From Lunularia cruciata (Eukaryota > Streptophyta > Marchantiopsida > Lunulariales > Lunulariaceae): a DNA stretch of 64,000 nucleotides. The notes under the pieces were generated by a model. It did not search any database. It was given only the letters and a program-made list of their open reading frames with translations, and was not told the DNA's origin. Shown in pieces: positions 1-13,066 of the stretch (positions within the stretch are counted from its first letter, which is position 1; the number at the start of each line of letters is the position of its first letter). Where the stretch lies: positions 47,532,552-47,596,551 of the forward strand of contig OX419756.1 in assembly GCA_948567375.1 (NCBI GenBank), written 5' to 3'. Both the position numbers and the translations under genes were made by a program.

Positions 1-1981
1 TAGTCTCCTTGGAGTAGGAGCACCTTCTTTTCTCCAAGTACTCTTCACCACCTCAATTGAAGCAACTCTCTTATTGGTGGTACTCCTCCACACCAAATTT
101 TGCAAAGGCAAAAAGAAATTTTATCTTGAGTCTTTACTTGGCTCTTCCAATTCTTCCAGTTTATTTTAAACTCTTTCTTTAGGTATTGAAAAAATTGAGA
201 ACCTCAATTCTCAAGGAAAATTTTCACAACCTCATGCTTCACTCTTCATTCCTTTCCATCACTCCTTGTAATAATAATCTCTCTAAAAAATTGAAGGAAA
301 TTCTCTTAAACACCAAAATTTGGACTACTAGAACTTTCAAAACTTAAGACTCTCTCTCAAAGTTGGACTCTCATATTTTGCTTACAAATTTTTGACCTTC
401 TAGACTATGTGACATGTAGATTCTAGCTCATTTAGTGAGTTTTTTTGGAGAAACTACCAAAATTCTTCATTGACCTATATTTTAATTTGGCACAAATAAT
501 CCTTTCTTTTTTGAAAGTTATTTCTCTATGCTTAAACCTGATCTCCTTTTGATTTTTTTGCTTCAAGTAGCCTCTATTGTCAAGATGTACCTCAAAATTT
601 CTTAGATTAAATAGTGGAATATAAAGTAAATGGTAGAATCTATCTAAAAAACTATTAATATCACTTTTTATGGCATCTCCCTCATCTTTGTATTTTTATA
701 CACAATGAAATTTCAAAACCCTTATCTCACAATTGAAACATAATCTCTCTAAGATTCTTTTTGCTATAAATGTTTATATTTTCTTTGTCTATTTGAAAAC
801 ATTTCAAAGGAATGGACATAAATCTCAATATGATAAATTATCTACTCAACCTAAAAGATTAACACTCTTTCCAATATACAAGATGTAAAGAATAACCTCC
901 AAGATATCATAATAGAACACATGATACCAAAATGAATCATTCTCCAAAATGAAGAGCCAAATCTGGTTCTCTCTTTACTAAGATTTCTCATCATATATGC
1001 CTTCATAACCTCTTTTTGAAAATGTAAAATTACACTTAATACATGTATATGCTCCTCTTGGAGAAGTTCCAACAACAAAACCACCGTGCAAATAAATTTT
1101 TTATTAGACTTGTCTCTTGCACAAAGATATTGATATTTCTTATATGTACTATGTGCTAAGAGAAGAACAAGTTGGTAATGAGCACAATCAAGGATAACAC
1201 TCAAAAGCATACCACTTTTTTTTGTAGATTCCTTTGTTATCCACAAAGGAATAATAGTTAAGCAGTTCTCTAATCTTATGATTGTAAAAAGCTAATATGT
1301 TAGAGTGCAATAGTTCTAAGAACTCCCATTAATTTCTAATTACACTCATTCACTCTCTAATAATAAAGCTCTTCTAAATGGCCTATATAAGAAGATTTCA
1401 CCAATGTCAACTTAGAAATTCCTTCCTTCTAACTCACAAATGGGTTCTCTACAGTTGAAGGTTCTCCGAAGATCAACACTAGAATAGTGATACTCTCAAG
1501 TCAAAAATCTCACTCATTACTTAGTAAATATAGGTAGTACTAACAAAGTCTCATTCTCCTTACTTACTCTATGCTCCAAGGTCACTAAGGAATAGATATG
1601 CCTATCTTAAGCCCTCCTCACATACTTATTAAAGTTACTATAATTATTACCTTTGTAACTTGGTAGCATCTTTAATTTACTACAATTATCCTAAGTAGTG
1701 AATCGTGGGTCAATGTACTCTCCCATGTCCTCATTTTGGAAGCTTGGAGCATATTCCATATGAGCTAGGACTTTTTACTAATTAGAATCACAATACATTC
1801 CAAGCTCAAGTCAAATTTATCTAACTTTATCAACCTCCATTACCAAATGTTGCTTAACTAAATGAAGCTAATGGGATTTTTACATCTCTTATGTACAAAG
1901 TCAATTTGACTAGAAAATTCCAAAATGTAGATCCTACTCTTATTTAATCTAATGTCAATCCTTTATACTATTTCACTCTAA
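1..1981. other. Decayed intergenic DNA, no recognisable gene
   Basis: AT-rich, CpG-poor sequence with short reading frames only. The longest is a 131-residue minus-strand frame (851-1246), rich in Leu, Ile and Met, without a motif I recognise; it may be a retrotransposon relic. No LTR ends, tRNA or coding exon could be supported. Confidence 0.5.
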
Positions 1982-2145
1982 TATAAAATTATTTTAAGAG
2001 GTCCTACTATAATATTTTCTCTCTAACATTCATGAGGAGGTCTTATTGAGTATCCAACAATTATAAAATTATTTTAAGAGGTCCTACTATAATATTTTCT
2101 CTCTAACATTCATGAGGAGGTCTTATTGAGTATCCAACAATTATA
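1982..2145. repeat. Perfect 80-bp tandem duplication (2.05 copies)
   Basis: The block 1982-2061 is repeated without a mismatch at 2062-2141 and continues four bases further. Each unit runs from TATAAAATTATTTTAAGAGG to the run ending TCCAACAA. Full identity in otherwise decayed DNA implies a recent duplication, or an assembly artefact. Confidence 0.95.
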
Positions 2146-3320
2146 TATCGAATGTTGATTTTGAACATCTGTCCCTTTTGCAGAAGCTGCAGCGACAGCT
2201 ATACCTAAACCTTAAAGCCCTCGACTCCATAAACCCTTAGACTCCAGGCTCCAATTCTTCAAATCTCAATCAACAACCGAAAGTTCTTCAGGTTCGATGG
2301 CAGGAGGGTTTTGTTCTACCTTTCCACGTCTTCCTTCACCGACGTTTATACTCCGTATATTAAATCTTCTTATAAGCCAATAAGTTACTTCAAGTTATTT
2401 ATAAAGGTCAACCAGAGCACCAAAACCAAGACAAAGGAACTTAAAGACAGTTATGCTCCATCAATTCTCATGTCAAGGAGATAGCACAAAAAGGAAATGT
2501 GCTTCAATAATTAAAACTTTAAAAGCAATCATATTAAGTTTGACCATCTATAAAGAAACAGTTTCCTTTTGTGATTCACCTAAATTGAAAAAAGCTATTG
2601 ATAAGAATTGGACTCTCATGAATAAAATGAGACTTGAAAGGTTGCAAACCTATTAAGTGAATGAAAGAAGACCTATAGCTTTCAAATGAACCCTTAAGGT
2701 TAAACAAACTTGGATGTAAATATTATAAGGCATACAACTAGATGAATATATAACATAAGGTTTTTCTTTAGATTTATATAATTGACTATACTATAATATT
2801 TATAACAACAACTTATGTAAACTAATTTCATTTTAGTTATTTAGTATACTACAACCTTCCTATCCGTCAAATAGATGTAAAAATAGTTTTCTTGAATGAC
2901 ATCCTTAATGGAGATAACCTTGTAACCATTTTAGATGTTGTACCTAGGTAAGGTACATGATGCAAGTTGTTATGCACAACATATGGATAGAAACAATCCT
3001 TATAAGCCTAGTACTTGATCGTTGCTAGGTTCTTGACGTTATTTAGCTTTATTAAATCTTTTACAAGTGGAATTATCTTCAACTTATTAAAGAGAAATGA
3101 GTTTATTATTTTTGCTCCATAAGTAGATGACATAACATTATCTGGAACCACATGAAAATCAAGGTTAAATAAAGATGAAAATTCTAGTTGAGCAAGATTG
3201 GAAATGTTCATCCTTATTTGTTCAGATTGAATATGATACACTAGACAGACAATGAGTACATTTGACTTAAGGTTTAGACCTTACTCATAAGTTATATAGA
3301 TTATAATTTCAAGGTTTTAA
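2146..3320. other. Spacer with unassigned short frames
   Basis: Contains a slightly CG-richer patch (2150-2350) and a 67-residue plus-strand frame (2453-2656) with many Lys, which I do not recognise. A minus-strand frame of 77 residues (3008-3241) is also unassigned. No intact gene is supported. Confidence 0.4.
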
Positions 3321-4215
3321 ATGAGTCAAGACACCACTCACTTCATGAGAGAAGCTATTGTTAAAAGATTGATAACACTACTTGTAGAAATAATAGCTCA
3401 ATACATACAATATCCTTACCAAATTGGTTCAATCAATCAAGTACCTTTTTCTACTCTTATAGGCCTATCCAATATCATTAAGATATCTTTGCAGTATACA
3501 GAAAAATCATGTCCCAAGAATATCATTGCTATGAAGAGTACCTTTAAGTACATAAAGTGCATTCTTCATCTACATTTGAGATCTGCAAGGTCTGATATGC
3601 TATCTTTAATATTTGGATATAATGATTTCAAGGCAGTAGGGTAAAAATACATAAAACAATCTTTATATGCATATGATATTATCTCATATTTAACTAAGGT
3701 ACAATAAGTAGGTTATCATGAAAAGAGAAATCAATTGCACTATCAAGAATGAAGGTGACTATAAAATTGAGCATATGCTATTTAGATTCTATTTAGCTAT
3801 GAAAATTTATGTTTGACCTTGGATTTCACTTGAAGATGTACAAAAATTAGATTTTGATAATTACCTTGTTGACACTACCAAGTTCTATAATCAAACTAAA
3901 CAACTAAACAAACACACAATTGTGACATTTTAGGTATCATGTGATAGATTTTTCACTAGGATGCTATTGGAGCTTAGCCCAATTTTACTTAGTTTTTATG
4001 TTATAGGGTTTGATTGAAGTCTTCACTATCCTTCTTGTAATCTTATATTAGACGCATATAAGATATCATTTCTTGAAGGACTTAGTAGGATCATGAACAT
4101 CATTGTTACATATTGTGCAACACCAAGCCACTTAGTAAATATACTCACTAAGAGCTTTCATATCTCAAAGCTCTATGTTCTGGTTATTATGTTAGCTTAA
4201 TTGGATAAAAACTCT
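3321..4215 (+). pseudogene. Ty1/copia RT C-terminus and RNase H relic
   Basis: Three pieces read in order on the plus strand match the end of a copia polyprotein. At 3321-3644 a 107-residue frame has FSTLIGLSN, like the Y-SLIG-L segment, then STFKYIKCILHLHL, like the RYLKGT motif, and GYNDF in place of GYSDADW. About 3690, ISYLTKVQ resembles ISWSSKKQ. At 4052-4200, in different frames, THIRYHFLKDLVG and YCATPSHLVNILTKSF match the HIDIRYHF and QLADILTK signatures that close copia RNase H. Stops, frameshifts and loss of the catalytic Asp positions show it is dead. No copia LTR was found next to it. The family match is from remembered motifs, not a search. Confidence 0.6.
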
Positions 4216-4636
4216 TAGTTTCTAATCAATAGTTTGAGTAGGACTTTTGTGGTATGTCCCAAAGTTACAACTAGCTATGATAATAAACTATCTTTTCCGT
4301 GTATTTCAAGTAGTGAAGTTAGAGGAGATATGGGAGTTACAACTTCTCCATATGTGTTTACAGCCTTTTTTTCTTCCAATCAATTTGCTTTGGATCAACC
4401 ACCTTACACTTTCCTTAATCATTCAATCCATTCAGACACTATGGGGGGTTTTAGTTATGCAATTTACATGATGGCTATGGCTATATATGGCATTGGCTAT
4501 GCATGTATCCTAAAATTTTTGCAAGATCCCATAACTAAAAGCTAGTCCAACACTAAATGCTTGGTAGATATGCCCAATAGTGTTGTGTTGTGGTTTGCAT
4601 AGCCAATGAAAAATTAGTTTAGTGTTGTGTATCTCC

Positions 4637-4752
4637 ATATTGTTGGAGTGGATTGGATAACAATCTCCACATAGGCAATCACTTAAATGTACATATCACT
4701 TAATTGAGGCAAAAATATTCATATTGTTGGATATTGTTGGAGTGGATTAGAT
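4637..4752. repeat. 22-bp direct repeat, 94 bp apart
   Basis: ATATTGTTGGAGTGGATTGG occurs at 4637 and, with one mismatch near its end, at 4731; the second is preceded by an extra ATATTGTTGG. It lies in spacer 4216-5290, which otherwise holds no gene I can support. Confidence 0.7.
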
Positions 4753-5299
4753 TACCATGTCCAACAATATTGAGTTATAAAGTTTTATGATATACATGCA
4801 CTATAACCATAGCTAAAGTCCATGAACTTTGTAACATGAAGTCCATAGGAACTTTGTAATTACGTAAGAAGAGTAATTATATGCAAATTTATGTTGTATT
4901 TTGGTGAGGTACCTTTGTTTGAAACCTAAAAATGTTGGGATAAAATACAAAGTGAACTTCCAATTGGTTGTACAACAATTTGAATGGCACCACCAAGGAA
5001 TAATCTCAAAGAGAAAGACTAACATGGACCTACAAGTTGCATTAAATTAGTAGAGACTAATAGAGATGAGTAAGTGACCAAATCAACTTTTTGCACTAAA
5101 ATATACATTATGTTGAGATAACTTCTATAATTCATAATACATTTATGAATTCATAATACATAATAACATTTATTATGCCATTAGAGATCCAATGAGGAAG
5201 GGAAACAAGGACACTTTCATGCAATTTGCATGTTGAAAAAGCAAACTGATTGACAAATGATTGAGACAAGTGAGGGTATAAATCAAATGAAGAATGGAG

Positions 5300-7135
5300 G
5301 TAGAGGCTTTGAGTATTTTTTCAGAATTCACTTGAGCTTGTGAAGCACCTGAGCTATCAATTGATCATGCTAATTTTTAGGGTTTTAGTATAAAAAATTT
5401 CAGAATGGCAAAGAAGGCAAGAAGACCAAAGTCAACTAGATGGGCAATTCAAAGCCCATAGGTTGATAAGTGCAAGATGGAAGCAAGGAACAATATATTA
5501 GTCAAAGTATAGCTCATGTTCCTTCTCTAAAATTGAAAAGTAATTTATCCATGGATATTGCACAAGATGATCAATGGAGGTACCAACACTAGTCAAAGCC
5601 AGCAAGGAAATCCAAAAGCATGAGATTATGATGATTGGAACATGGTCTTAGGGGACTAAGCTAGCCATCTATGAGATCTGACATTTGGCAATAAGTTTGG
5701 GAGGGAGGAAGTAATTGACAAGTGAAGGTAGCATTTATTGAGGAGCACATTGGCAATGAGCATCAAGTGGCATCCTACCAAGATCTTGTAAGATGAATTT
5801 TTATGAGTGTGATAATGTATTTCTCTCAATTGGCAAGCACAACTTAGATTTCTATGACTTAGACAATTTTCTTTGACCGTCTATTTTGTGGAGCTATTGT
5901 GAACTAAAGTAAAATCTTTGATCATTATGTGTTCAAGATGATTTGTGACTTAGAACAAGATAGTTGTCCACTCTACATCATTCTGTTTGCCATGCATCTC
6001 TATTTCAAACTAAACGTACTATCCAAAGAGGAACATCTGAAATTCTCCAGTTATATTTGAGAGAAGTATTGTATGGTGATCTAGATGATGTTGCATTCAT
6101 GAGTTAGCTAAATGAAAGAGATGAGCGTTTGTAGAGGTAGCTTGAAGGAAGTGAGAGAAGAGTATTGCTATTTTTTAAGAAAGCTTGAGCATAGCAACCT
6201 TAGAGAGATATATGAAGTGATTTTAATCTTTCCTCCAAAGATGAAGCTATGGCAGGTTTGCAAGTATAAAATGTAGTAGAAGATGATGAATTAACTTTGA
6301 GGGAACCAAGATCAAATTCTGACTCAGATGATTATAGAAGAAGGGATGTGCTATCAACACAAAGAGCAGATGATGAGCAAGGGATGGAAACTATAAACCT
6401 TGAACCAATGTAGGATGAAGTGCAAATTCATGATGATGATGATGAGATGACAAAACAAAAGAAAAATTATTACCTTTGTGGTCAATTCAATGCTGTCAAT
6501 TGGTGTAAATTTTAATCAATTAAATATTTTTTCAATTTTGAGTAGTACTTAGTGGTAGATAGACCCAATTTAGATATAGGAATTTTGTATCCTTTGTTAA
6601 GTTACTTGCACACCTTATTACCCATGTATAGTACTCACTATCCAAACACAAGGGATTATATTTCTTTGATCAAGATGCTTCATGAATCAATCCTTCAAGT
6701 AAAGTTAGAGAACAACAAGACAAAGCTAAACAAATTAAAGACCATCCAAATTTTGGAAGAAGTTTGGATGCAAGCCTTGGAGCAAGAGAACACTAAGGGG
6801 ACAAAGGAATTAAATCAGAAGTTTGCCAAAATTCAATTGCAAATAAAGCAATTACGTCAATTGTAGGATGAGCTTAGTGCTTTGTGAATTATGAGTTCAC
6901 AAAAGTTGAAATTTTAGGAGGATAAGCTTTGGAAGAGGAGTGAAGATGAAACCCAACTTTGGGCAGACTTGAATACAAGATAGTTGAGAGTGGAAGAAAT
7001 GGAATTCTCTCTTGGTGCAATTTGGAAGGATCATGACCTAGCAGTGAAACACTTGAAGGAGAAGTTGAAGGAATCCAAAGAGAACTCAAGCACAAAGAAG
7101 AAGAGTTGGGAGTTTGTAATACCATTAGCTAAACA
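5300..7135 (+). pseudogene. Coiled-coil family relic, copy 1
   Basis: Unrecognised protein family, broken by many stops and frameshifts. In order: about 5950-6050 encodes a globular stretch with CPLYIILFAMHLYFKLNVLS and then KEEHLKFSSYI; about 6280-6340 encodes an acidic Ser/Asp tract (LTLREPRSNSDSDDY); 6552-6866 and about 6890-7100 encode Lys/Glu/Gln-rich heptad-like sequence typical of a coiled coil (LEEVWMQALEQENTKGTKEL, then LKGIQRELKHKEEELGV). The first two segments align by eye with copies at 40070-44500 and 47436-49375. The reading ends with NTIS and a stop about 7125, directly before a repeated 3' block. Function unknown; it could be an accessory or Gag-like frame of a non-autonomous retrotransposon. 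Confidence 0.55.
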
Positions 7136-7680
7136 AATTATCTAGAGATTGAAATTGGCTTGGTAATATCTTTAGGGATGTTATACATGATACTTTAAGT
7201 AAATAAGATAGAAATGTCACCAAAAGAGGACTTCCACTAACAGGGTAGAGGCCAAAACCACACCAAAAACTTCAAAGCCAATTTTGGAGGCCTAAATGGA
7301 TGAATTAGACCTCAAAAATACTTACCTCCTCCTCTCTCAATTAGTTTCATCTTGTTCTTTCCAATGATACCACTTCCATACTATTTTGAGCTATTTATAG
7401 GAAGATGCCCAAAATATTCTTTATAGTCAAACTTGTTTGACCAACCAAATGGGACCCAACTGACATATCACCAACCCATGGATCCAATCTAAGAATGTTG
7501 CTTGAAAACATGTTACCTATCCGTGTATTTAATCTAAGGATATAGTTCCCTTAGAAGGGATCTTCTCTATTATATAATAAAGTCAAAATGCTCCTTTGAG
7601 GCATTGGAGTATTGAGGAATTGAACCTTATGTTTCTTGGGGTTTATCCTATCCTCAAAACATTAGAGAGAGGTCACAAGA
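7136..7680 (+). repeat. 3' block of the coiled-coil family (LTR- or UTR-like)
   Basis: About 540 bp beginning near GAAATTGGCTTGGTAAT and including TCAAACTTGTTTGACCAACC and TATATAATAAAG, a possible TATA region. Diverged relatives lie at 53195-53525 (minus) and 60883-61490 (plus). All three follow the same coding-end sequence (TAATACC...TTATCTAG). It could be an LTR or a 3' untranslated region; no paired copy upstream settles this. Confidence 0.6.
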
Positions 7681-8744
7681 GTTTTTCTTGTAGAATGACA
7701 ACAAAATTGAGGAAGTGACCAAAGGGTGAAAGATTTGATTGTTCTATTTTGGGCAATGTTGTCTACATCATTGGAAGGAGCCATGATTGAGGTGTACTTG
7801 CATGAGCTCAAGTTGCAAGTGCAAGAGCTTTGAAAGAAGTTGGTGCATGATTGGGATATGAATTGGTGGAAAGTAGACTTTGTAGTCATTGTGACTGGAA
7901 GATTAGCAAAGCTTGTGATAGTTTGAGTTTAGATGTTATTTTATTACAAAGTAATCTGAGCAAGATAGGTAGGTTAATTAATCCAGAAGGTTTCCATAGA
8001 ATAAACCATAAGAATAAGAGAGTTTAAAGGAATTCAGTAGTACAATTAGAGAAGAAGTAGGAAGATCAAGAGATTCAGTGGTCCAATTTTGATGATTATA
8101 GGGGTAGATTAGTATGATGGCCAATTGGCAGTTTTTGAGACTTTGTAACTCTTGAGTGGTCTGGATATTTAAAGCAAACAATGAGCTTTCTTGTTCAATA
8201 GGAGCAGAAGATGAATAATTGAAAGATCCTAGAGGTCCTTGTCATTTTCTTAATTCTCAAGAGAAGTTCTTGCAGCTTAGTGTTTAATGTGTTTGGTGAA
8301 TCTTCTTAATGAAGTAATGAGTGTTTTGTGTGTTTGATACTAAATATTTCTTTGACTATGTGTATTTGTTCCTTAGTCAAGATTGCCAAAGAAATACCTT
8401 GATGGATCTTGAGTGAAATTTAGGATTGACAATAATAAGACTAAGGCAAAGTGTGGAAAATCTATGGCAGACTAACTTCACGAGAAATGCATGGCTTTTG
8501 GGAAGGGTGGAACATGATTTTGTGAAAAGTCACTTCACAATAAAGTAGACATCTTTGTATCAAATTGAATCATCATATTCAACACTAGGTTAGATTTAGA
8601 GTTCTAGAGATGCTGATTTTTTATTGCTTATTTCTACAATATGTATGCTTGGTTTTGTTATGCTCTTGGGAGTGGTACCCAAGAGTTTGAAGATGTAATA
8701 GCAAAAACTACATTAGTGATTTGGAAAGGATGCATGCAAAGGTA
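7681..8744. other. Decayed spacer left of Ty3/gypsy element 1
   Basis: No intact frame. Short plus-strand stretches (7690-7920) are rich in Leu, Lys and Glu and could be another piece of the coiled-coil family, but no shared motif was found. Confidence 0.35.
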
Positions 8745-9419
8745 TGTGAGCCAACCTATCTCTTGCTTGTGATGAACCTTTGATAGCTATTAAGGTAGCA
8801 CACCATGGACTAAGAAGGCAAAAAACCCAAACTCCATCATACTCCTCCAAAGCTAAAACTCCAACCTCCAAGACTCAAGCCATTACTCACTAGAGAACTC
8901 AATGAGAGAGATATTTGTAAATAAAAGGATGATGAGTATCTCCTTATCCTTAGTTTATATACTTATGAAAAAGTTACACACCAAAGTTACTAATTACTAG
9001 AGTAAATCAAGTTACTAGGCTAAAGTCTAAAGTCTAAAAGAATATCCAAACTCTTGAGAATAATCTCCTAAGCATGTGGTCTTATCTTGATCCAACTAAG
9101 TTAAGGATTCCTTCATATGGGCTATCCTTGGACAATAGAAAAATCTGAACCAAAAAAGTTTGTGGATAGAAAAGTTCTCAAATCTTTCCTCAAAGTCAAA
9201 CATCCAAGAATAATACAAAGTCAATACAATAGAATCCAAAATATTTGTGCTTACTCTTTCACCTTTCTGTAAAGTAGAGTCACCCTTATCTTGACCACAA
9301 CTAATTCTAGCTAATCATGACTAATATAAAATTTTGGTTAAACTCCACATAAATAATATCTTCAACTACTTAAAATATAAAACTAGATATAAAGCAAACA
9401 TGCACTAACTTTTGTTACA
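8745..9419 (-). repeat. LTR family 1, 3' LTR of element 1
   Basis: Reads TGTAACAAAAG...GGCTCACA on the minus strand, about 675 bp, with TG/CA ends. It aligns over its whole length with 15585-16277 and with four more copies in the window. On its internal side is a short purine run (CTTGGGGTAAA on the minus strand) that may be the polypurine tract. Confidence 0.9.
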
Positions 9420-9479
9420 TTTACCCCAAGACTAAGATTTAAATTTATCCTTGGAGTGAATTTCTCTTTATCTTTTATG

Positions 9480-10705
9480 ATACAACTTCAGCTTATCATG
9501 GTTAATCCTCTCAAATTGTCTTTCTTGTAACTCCTTGATATCATAGGTGTAATTGCCCCACACCTTATCTACTAAGAAAGGTCCAAAGTACTTAGGCAAG
9601 GACTTCTTTTGCACCCCCTTGAATTGAATAGAATCAAACAACATTACATAATTATGTTCCTTGAAGGAATTTACCTTCTTCTTGCCTTGCCTCTTGTCAA
9701 AGCTCTCCTTTTTTTCGTTTAGGTTTGTTCCAAATGAACTATATTAATGGCTCTTGCTTCTCCAATTCCATGAGTTGATCCTGCCTAGACTTATCTACAT
9801 CATCTCCTTGTGCCTTCTTCAATTTTTTTGAAAAGTAGGAAGATCAAAGTGAATAGGTAAAGTAGATTTTATACCATATACCAAAAGAAAAGGAGATTAT
9901 CTAGTGGATGACTTCATGGTTGTTCTATAATCCCATGGAAACACATGAATCATCTTGTGATGATATTTAGCCCCTTTTGTTTGTGCATCTTTGGCCAACA
10001 TCATGCATAAGGTTTCATTGGTTATCTTTGCCAAGACATTAGAGTTTGGCTTATAGGTTTTTGCCACTCTATGTGTGATAGAGAAATTCTCATAGCATAG
10101 CTATAGTGATGCTCCTTGTAAAACCTCTTCCTCTATCCAAAACCAACTCCAAATGACAACCAAACATAGTTATGATGCTTTTATAAAGAAATCTATCAAC
10201 TTCATCTTCATTCTTATTTCTGAATAGTATACCCTCACCCACTTGGTATGGTAATTAGTAACTACCACAATATACCAATTGCTCCTTGGGGTTCTATTAG
10301 AGGAACTATAAAGTAGATTCTCTACTTCTTAAAAGGTCATAATGGTAGAATTTATCTAAGAGGTGGAATGGAAGTAGACTTTTTAGCAAAAGCCTGACAA
10401 ACATTACAAGTTTTGCAATAATCAAGACAATACTTGAAAATCTTCCTCCAATGATATCTGGCATCTAGAATCTTGGAGGAAATCACCTTGCTTGCAAAGT
10501 GACCCCCATACACTAAACCATCATGAAACTCCTTCATGAGTAGAATAGACTCCTCCTTACCCAGTACTCTTTGAAGTAGACCATCTGCTCCTTGGTGGAC
10601 ATGAATCTCCTCCACCATTGTGTAAGGTCTAGATCTTGATGCAAGGCCTCTCCCTAACATGCATCCCATCTGGGTAGTTACCTCCACAATCTCCTTGTAC
10701 TCCAA
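9480..10705 (-). pseudogene. Integrase of element 1
   Basis: The N-terminal frame (10352-10705, 117 residues) carries the His-His-Cys-Cys zinc-binding region: EFHDGLVYGGHFASK followed by CLDYCKTCNVCQ, with all four ligands present. Stop-broken core segments follow towards 9480, including a recognisable ILPL-PFKKW-IYFI-PLIEP stretch like the WGIDFIGP start of plant gypsy integrase cores. The catalytic Asp-Asp-Glu set cannot be read intact. In life this enzyme would insert the cDNA into chromosomes; here it is inactive. Confidence 0.8.
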
Positions 10706-10719
10706 TGGAACCTAACTTT

Positions 10720-11930
10720 CCCTCCACATTAGGTTTATTGAAGATGTACTTCAAAGCCTTATGATTTGTGACAATGGTGGACTTCTCTCAAATCAAGTAG
10801 TTTCAAAAATTCATGAGACCAAATTATTACTAACCCTTCCCTTTTTATAACTGAAATTTCTCTTTGTTGAGACCATTTGTTTACTAGCATAAGTTATTGG
10901 ATGATCATGCACATCTTGGTCTAATTGACTAAGAGTGCATCATATATTGTCATTAGGGACATTAGTGTAAAGGATGAAAGGTTTAATCCAATAAGGTTTA
11001 GCAAGAATTGGAGCCATCACAAGGGTTTGCTTGAGCTCCTCAAAAGCTTTGAGAGCCTCCTTGTCCTCCAAACCACCATGTATTCTTCACCCTTCTTCAT
11101 GTCAATGGTCAACACATAAGTCTTGTTGAAAAATGAGACAACGAATCTCCTATAGTACCCAACCATCCCCAAAATTTGCATAACTTTGGTAAGCTTGAAA
11201 TGAATGGAAGTTCTGAGATTATCTTTACTTTTTTTTATGATCCAATGCCATTCCATCCTTGGAAATAATATGCCCTAATAGTAGACTATTTTCACAACCA
11301 AAGATGAACTTTTTTGGATTGAGTAATGCAGTTGCTTCATCCAAGCATTGCAAGACTGTGATCATGTGCTCAAAGTGCTCTTCCTTGCTCCCATAGAAAC
11401 AAAATTCATCAATAGAATCTCTAATAAATTTCTTGATGTAAAATTCAAACACTTTATTCATGAATCATTGAAATGTGGTTTGAGCATTATCAGTCCAAAT
11501 GACCTTGAAAGCATAATTCCTCCAAGGTATGGTTAATGTGGTGACTTGTTGATGCTCTAGTGTCCTAAACTCTATCTTGATTTGGTTATAGCCATTATAA
11601 CCATCTCCAAAACTGTACCTCTCATGACCTACAACATCCTTGAAGATCTCATCAATGAATGGAAAAGGGTAGTTGTCCTTCTTAGTTATAGGATTGAGCT
11701 TCTTGTAATCCATACATACCCAAAACTTGGCATTCTTCTTCTTCAAAATCACAATTAAAGACACCTATTCTAAATTCTCCACCTCAAAGATAAACCCAAC
11801 CTCCTTGAGCTTATGAATCTACAATCAAAGCTAATGTGATATTGCTTTTGGTGGATTGGTCTTGCATGTGATTCCACCTCTACTTAATGCTCCTCCAAGA
11901 TGATTTCCTTAAAATCTAACTAAAAGCAAA
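10720..11930 (-). pseudogene. Reverse transcriptase-RNase H of element 1
   Basis: From high to low coordinates: 11465-11764 has VILKKKNAKFWVCMDYKKLN and PFPFIDEI, the conserved RT entry; 11225-11461 has SIDEFCFYGSKEEHFEHM, where the normal (Y/F)xDD box has lost its second Asp (DE); then GHIISKDG and, at 11017-11256, QILGMVGYYRRFV, the RT-RNase H connection. RNase H sequence to about 10730 is heavily broken. The homologous region at 46275-47435 helps place the boundaries. Confidence 0.88.
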
Positions 11931-12279
11931 CACATGGATAAACTTGTGAAAAATCTCCTCAAATCTTACCTTCTCCTCCTTGATAATGTTTGGACCATAC
12001 TTGAGTCTAGACAGTCTCCTCTTTATCTCCTCAAGTATAAATGGTCATTTATGAGGATCCTACAAAAACTCTATTTTAGGCACAAAATCCATGGCATAAA
12101 GGAAACATACATATATATCAAATTCAAAGTCATCCTTTTCCAATGAGATCTCTTCCCCCGTGATTATGTTCACATCTAAAACTCCTTTTGAATTTGATTT
12201 CCAATAATCAAAAGATGGTGTATCTGAAGGTGAAGTGTGATTGGTGTTAGTTTTAGGAATTCTTACTCAATGGTTTGAT

Positions 12280-12709
12280 GGCCTAATTCTCAAAGACAAT
12301 CTATCAATTATGTATGTTTCTCTCAGCCATGGCCTCCCAAGTAGCAAATCATAGCTTCAATCCTTCAAGACTTGGAAAGTCATAAGATTTTGAATTCCTA
12401 TGATTGATACAACCACCTTGTCCATCATACCCATCAGTCTTGTTGCTTGTTTGTCATACTCACCACAAATGTTGAGGGTCTAGAAGGTATCATAAAAAAA
12501 TTCATCATCAATTTCTTTAACATGGCATTCAACATAGATCCTTCATCAACAAGTGCATCCTTGATATTGTGAATTTTCACCCTCGCATCAATCTTGGAGG
12601 CATATTCACAAGCCCCCCATGGTGATGGTTTGATATCCACCACCCACATTGACACTTGAGCTTTCTCTTTGCTTTCTTCCTTCTCTTGCTCCCTATAGAA
12701 CTCAACCAT
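12280..12709 (-). pseudogene. Aspartic protease region of element 1
   Basis: The 91-residue frame 12434-12709 has ACEYASKIDARVKIHNIKDA followed by LVDEGSMLNAM, which fits the LVDGGS active-site region of plant gypsy proteases with one Gly changed to Glu. Further along, at about 12330-12360, a broken YLGGHG segment matches the LLLGRPWL motif. The matching segment in the plus-strand copy is 45281-45760. Confidence 0.7.
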
Positions 12710-13066
12710 CTCTAAGTTCCTTTCTCAAGGTAGGATTTAAAGCAATGAGTTGGCCATCATGATATTGGCTTCATGACTACTACCATTGTCCAACATGTTG
12801 TAGTCTAATTATTGCTTTGAGATAAAGAAATCATCTATTCCTAAATTTTTCCTTAAAGCCTTGGTTTTTGATGGTGTTGAAGTGGTCATGAAAGTACTCC
12901 TTATGGGCATTGGACTATTCTTCCTAGGAGTGAGTCCTTGAGAAGAATGTTTATCATCTACAAAACAAGCTCTTCTCTCTCTTCCAAGTTAAAACCTTTG
13001 GAGTTTGAGCATTCTCCATTCTCATACTTTCTCTCAACCACATTAATAGATGTTATATCTTTAACT

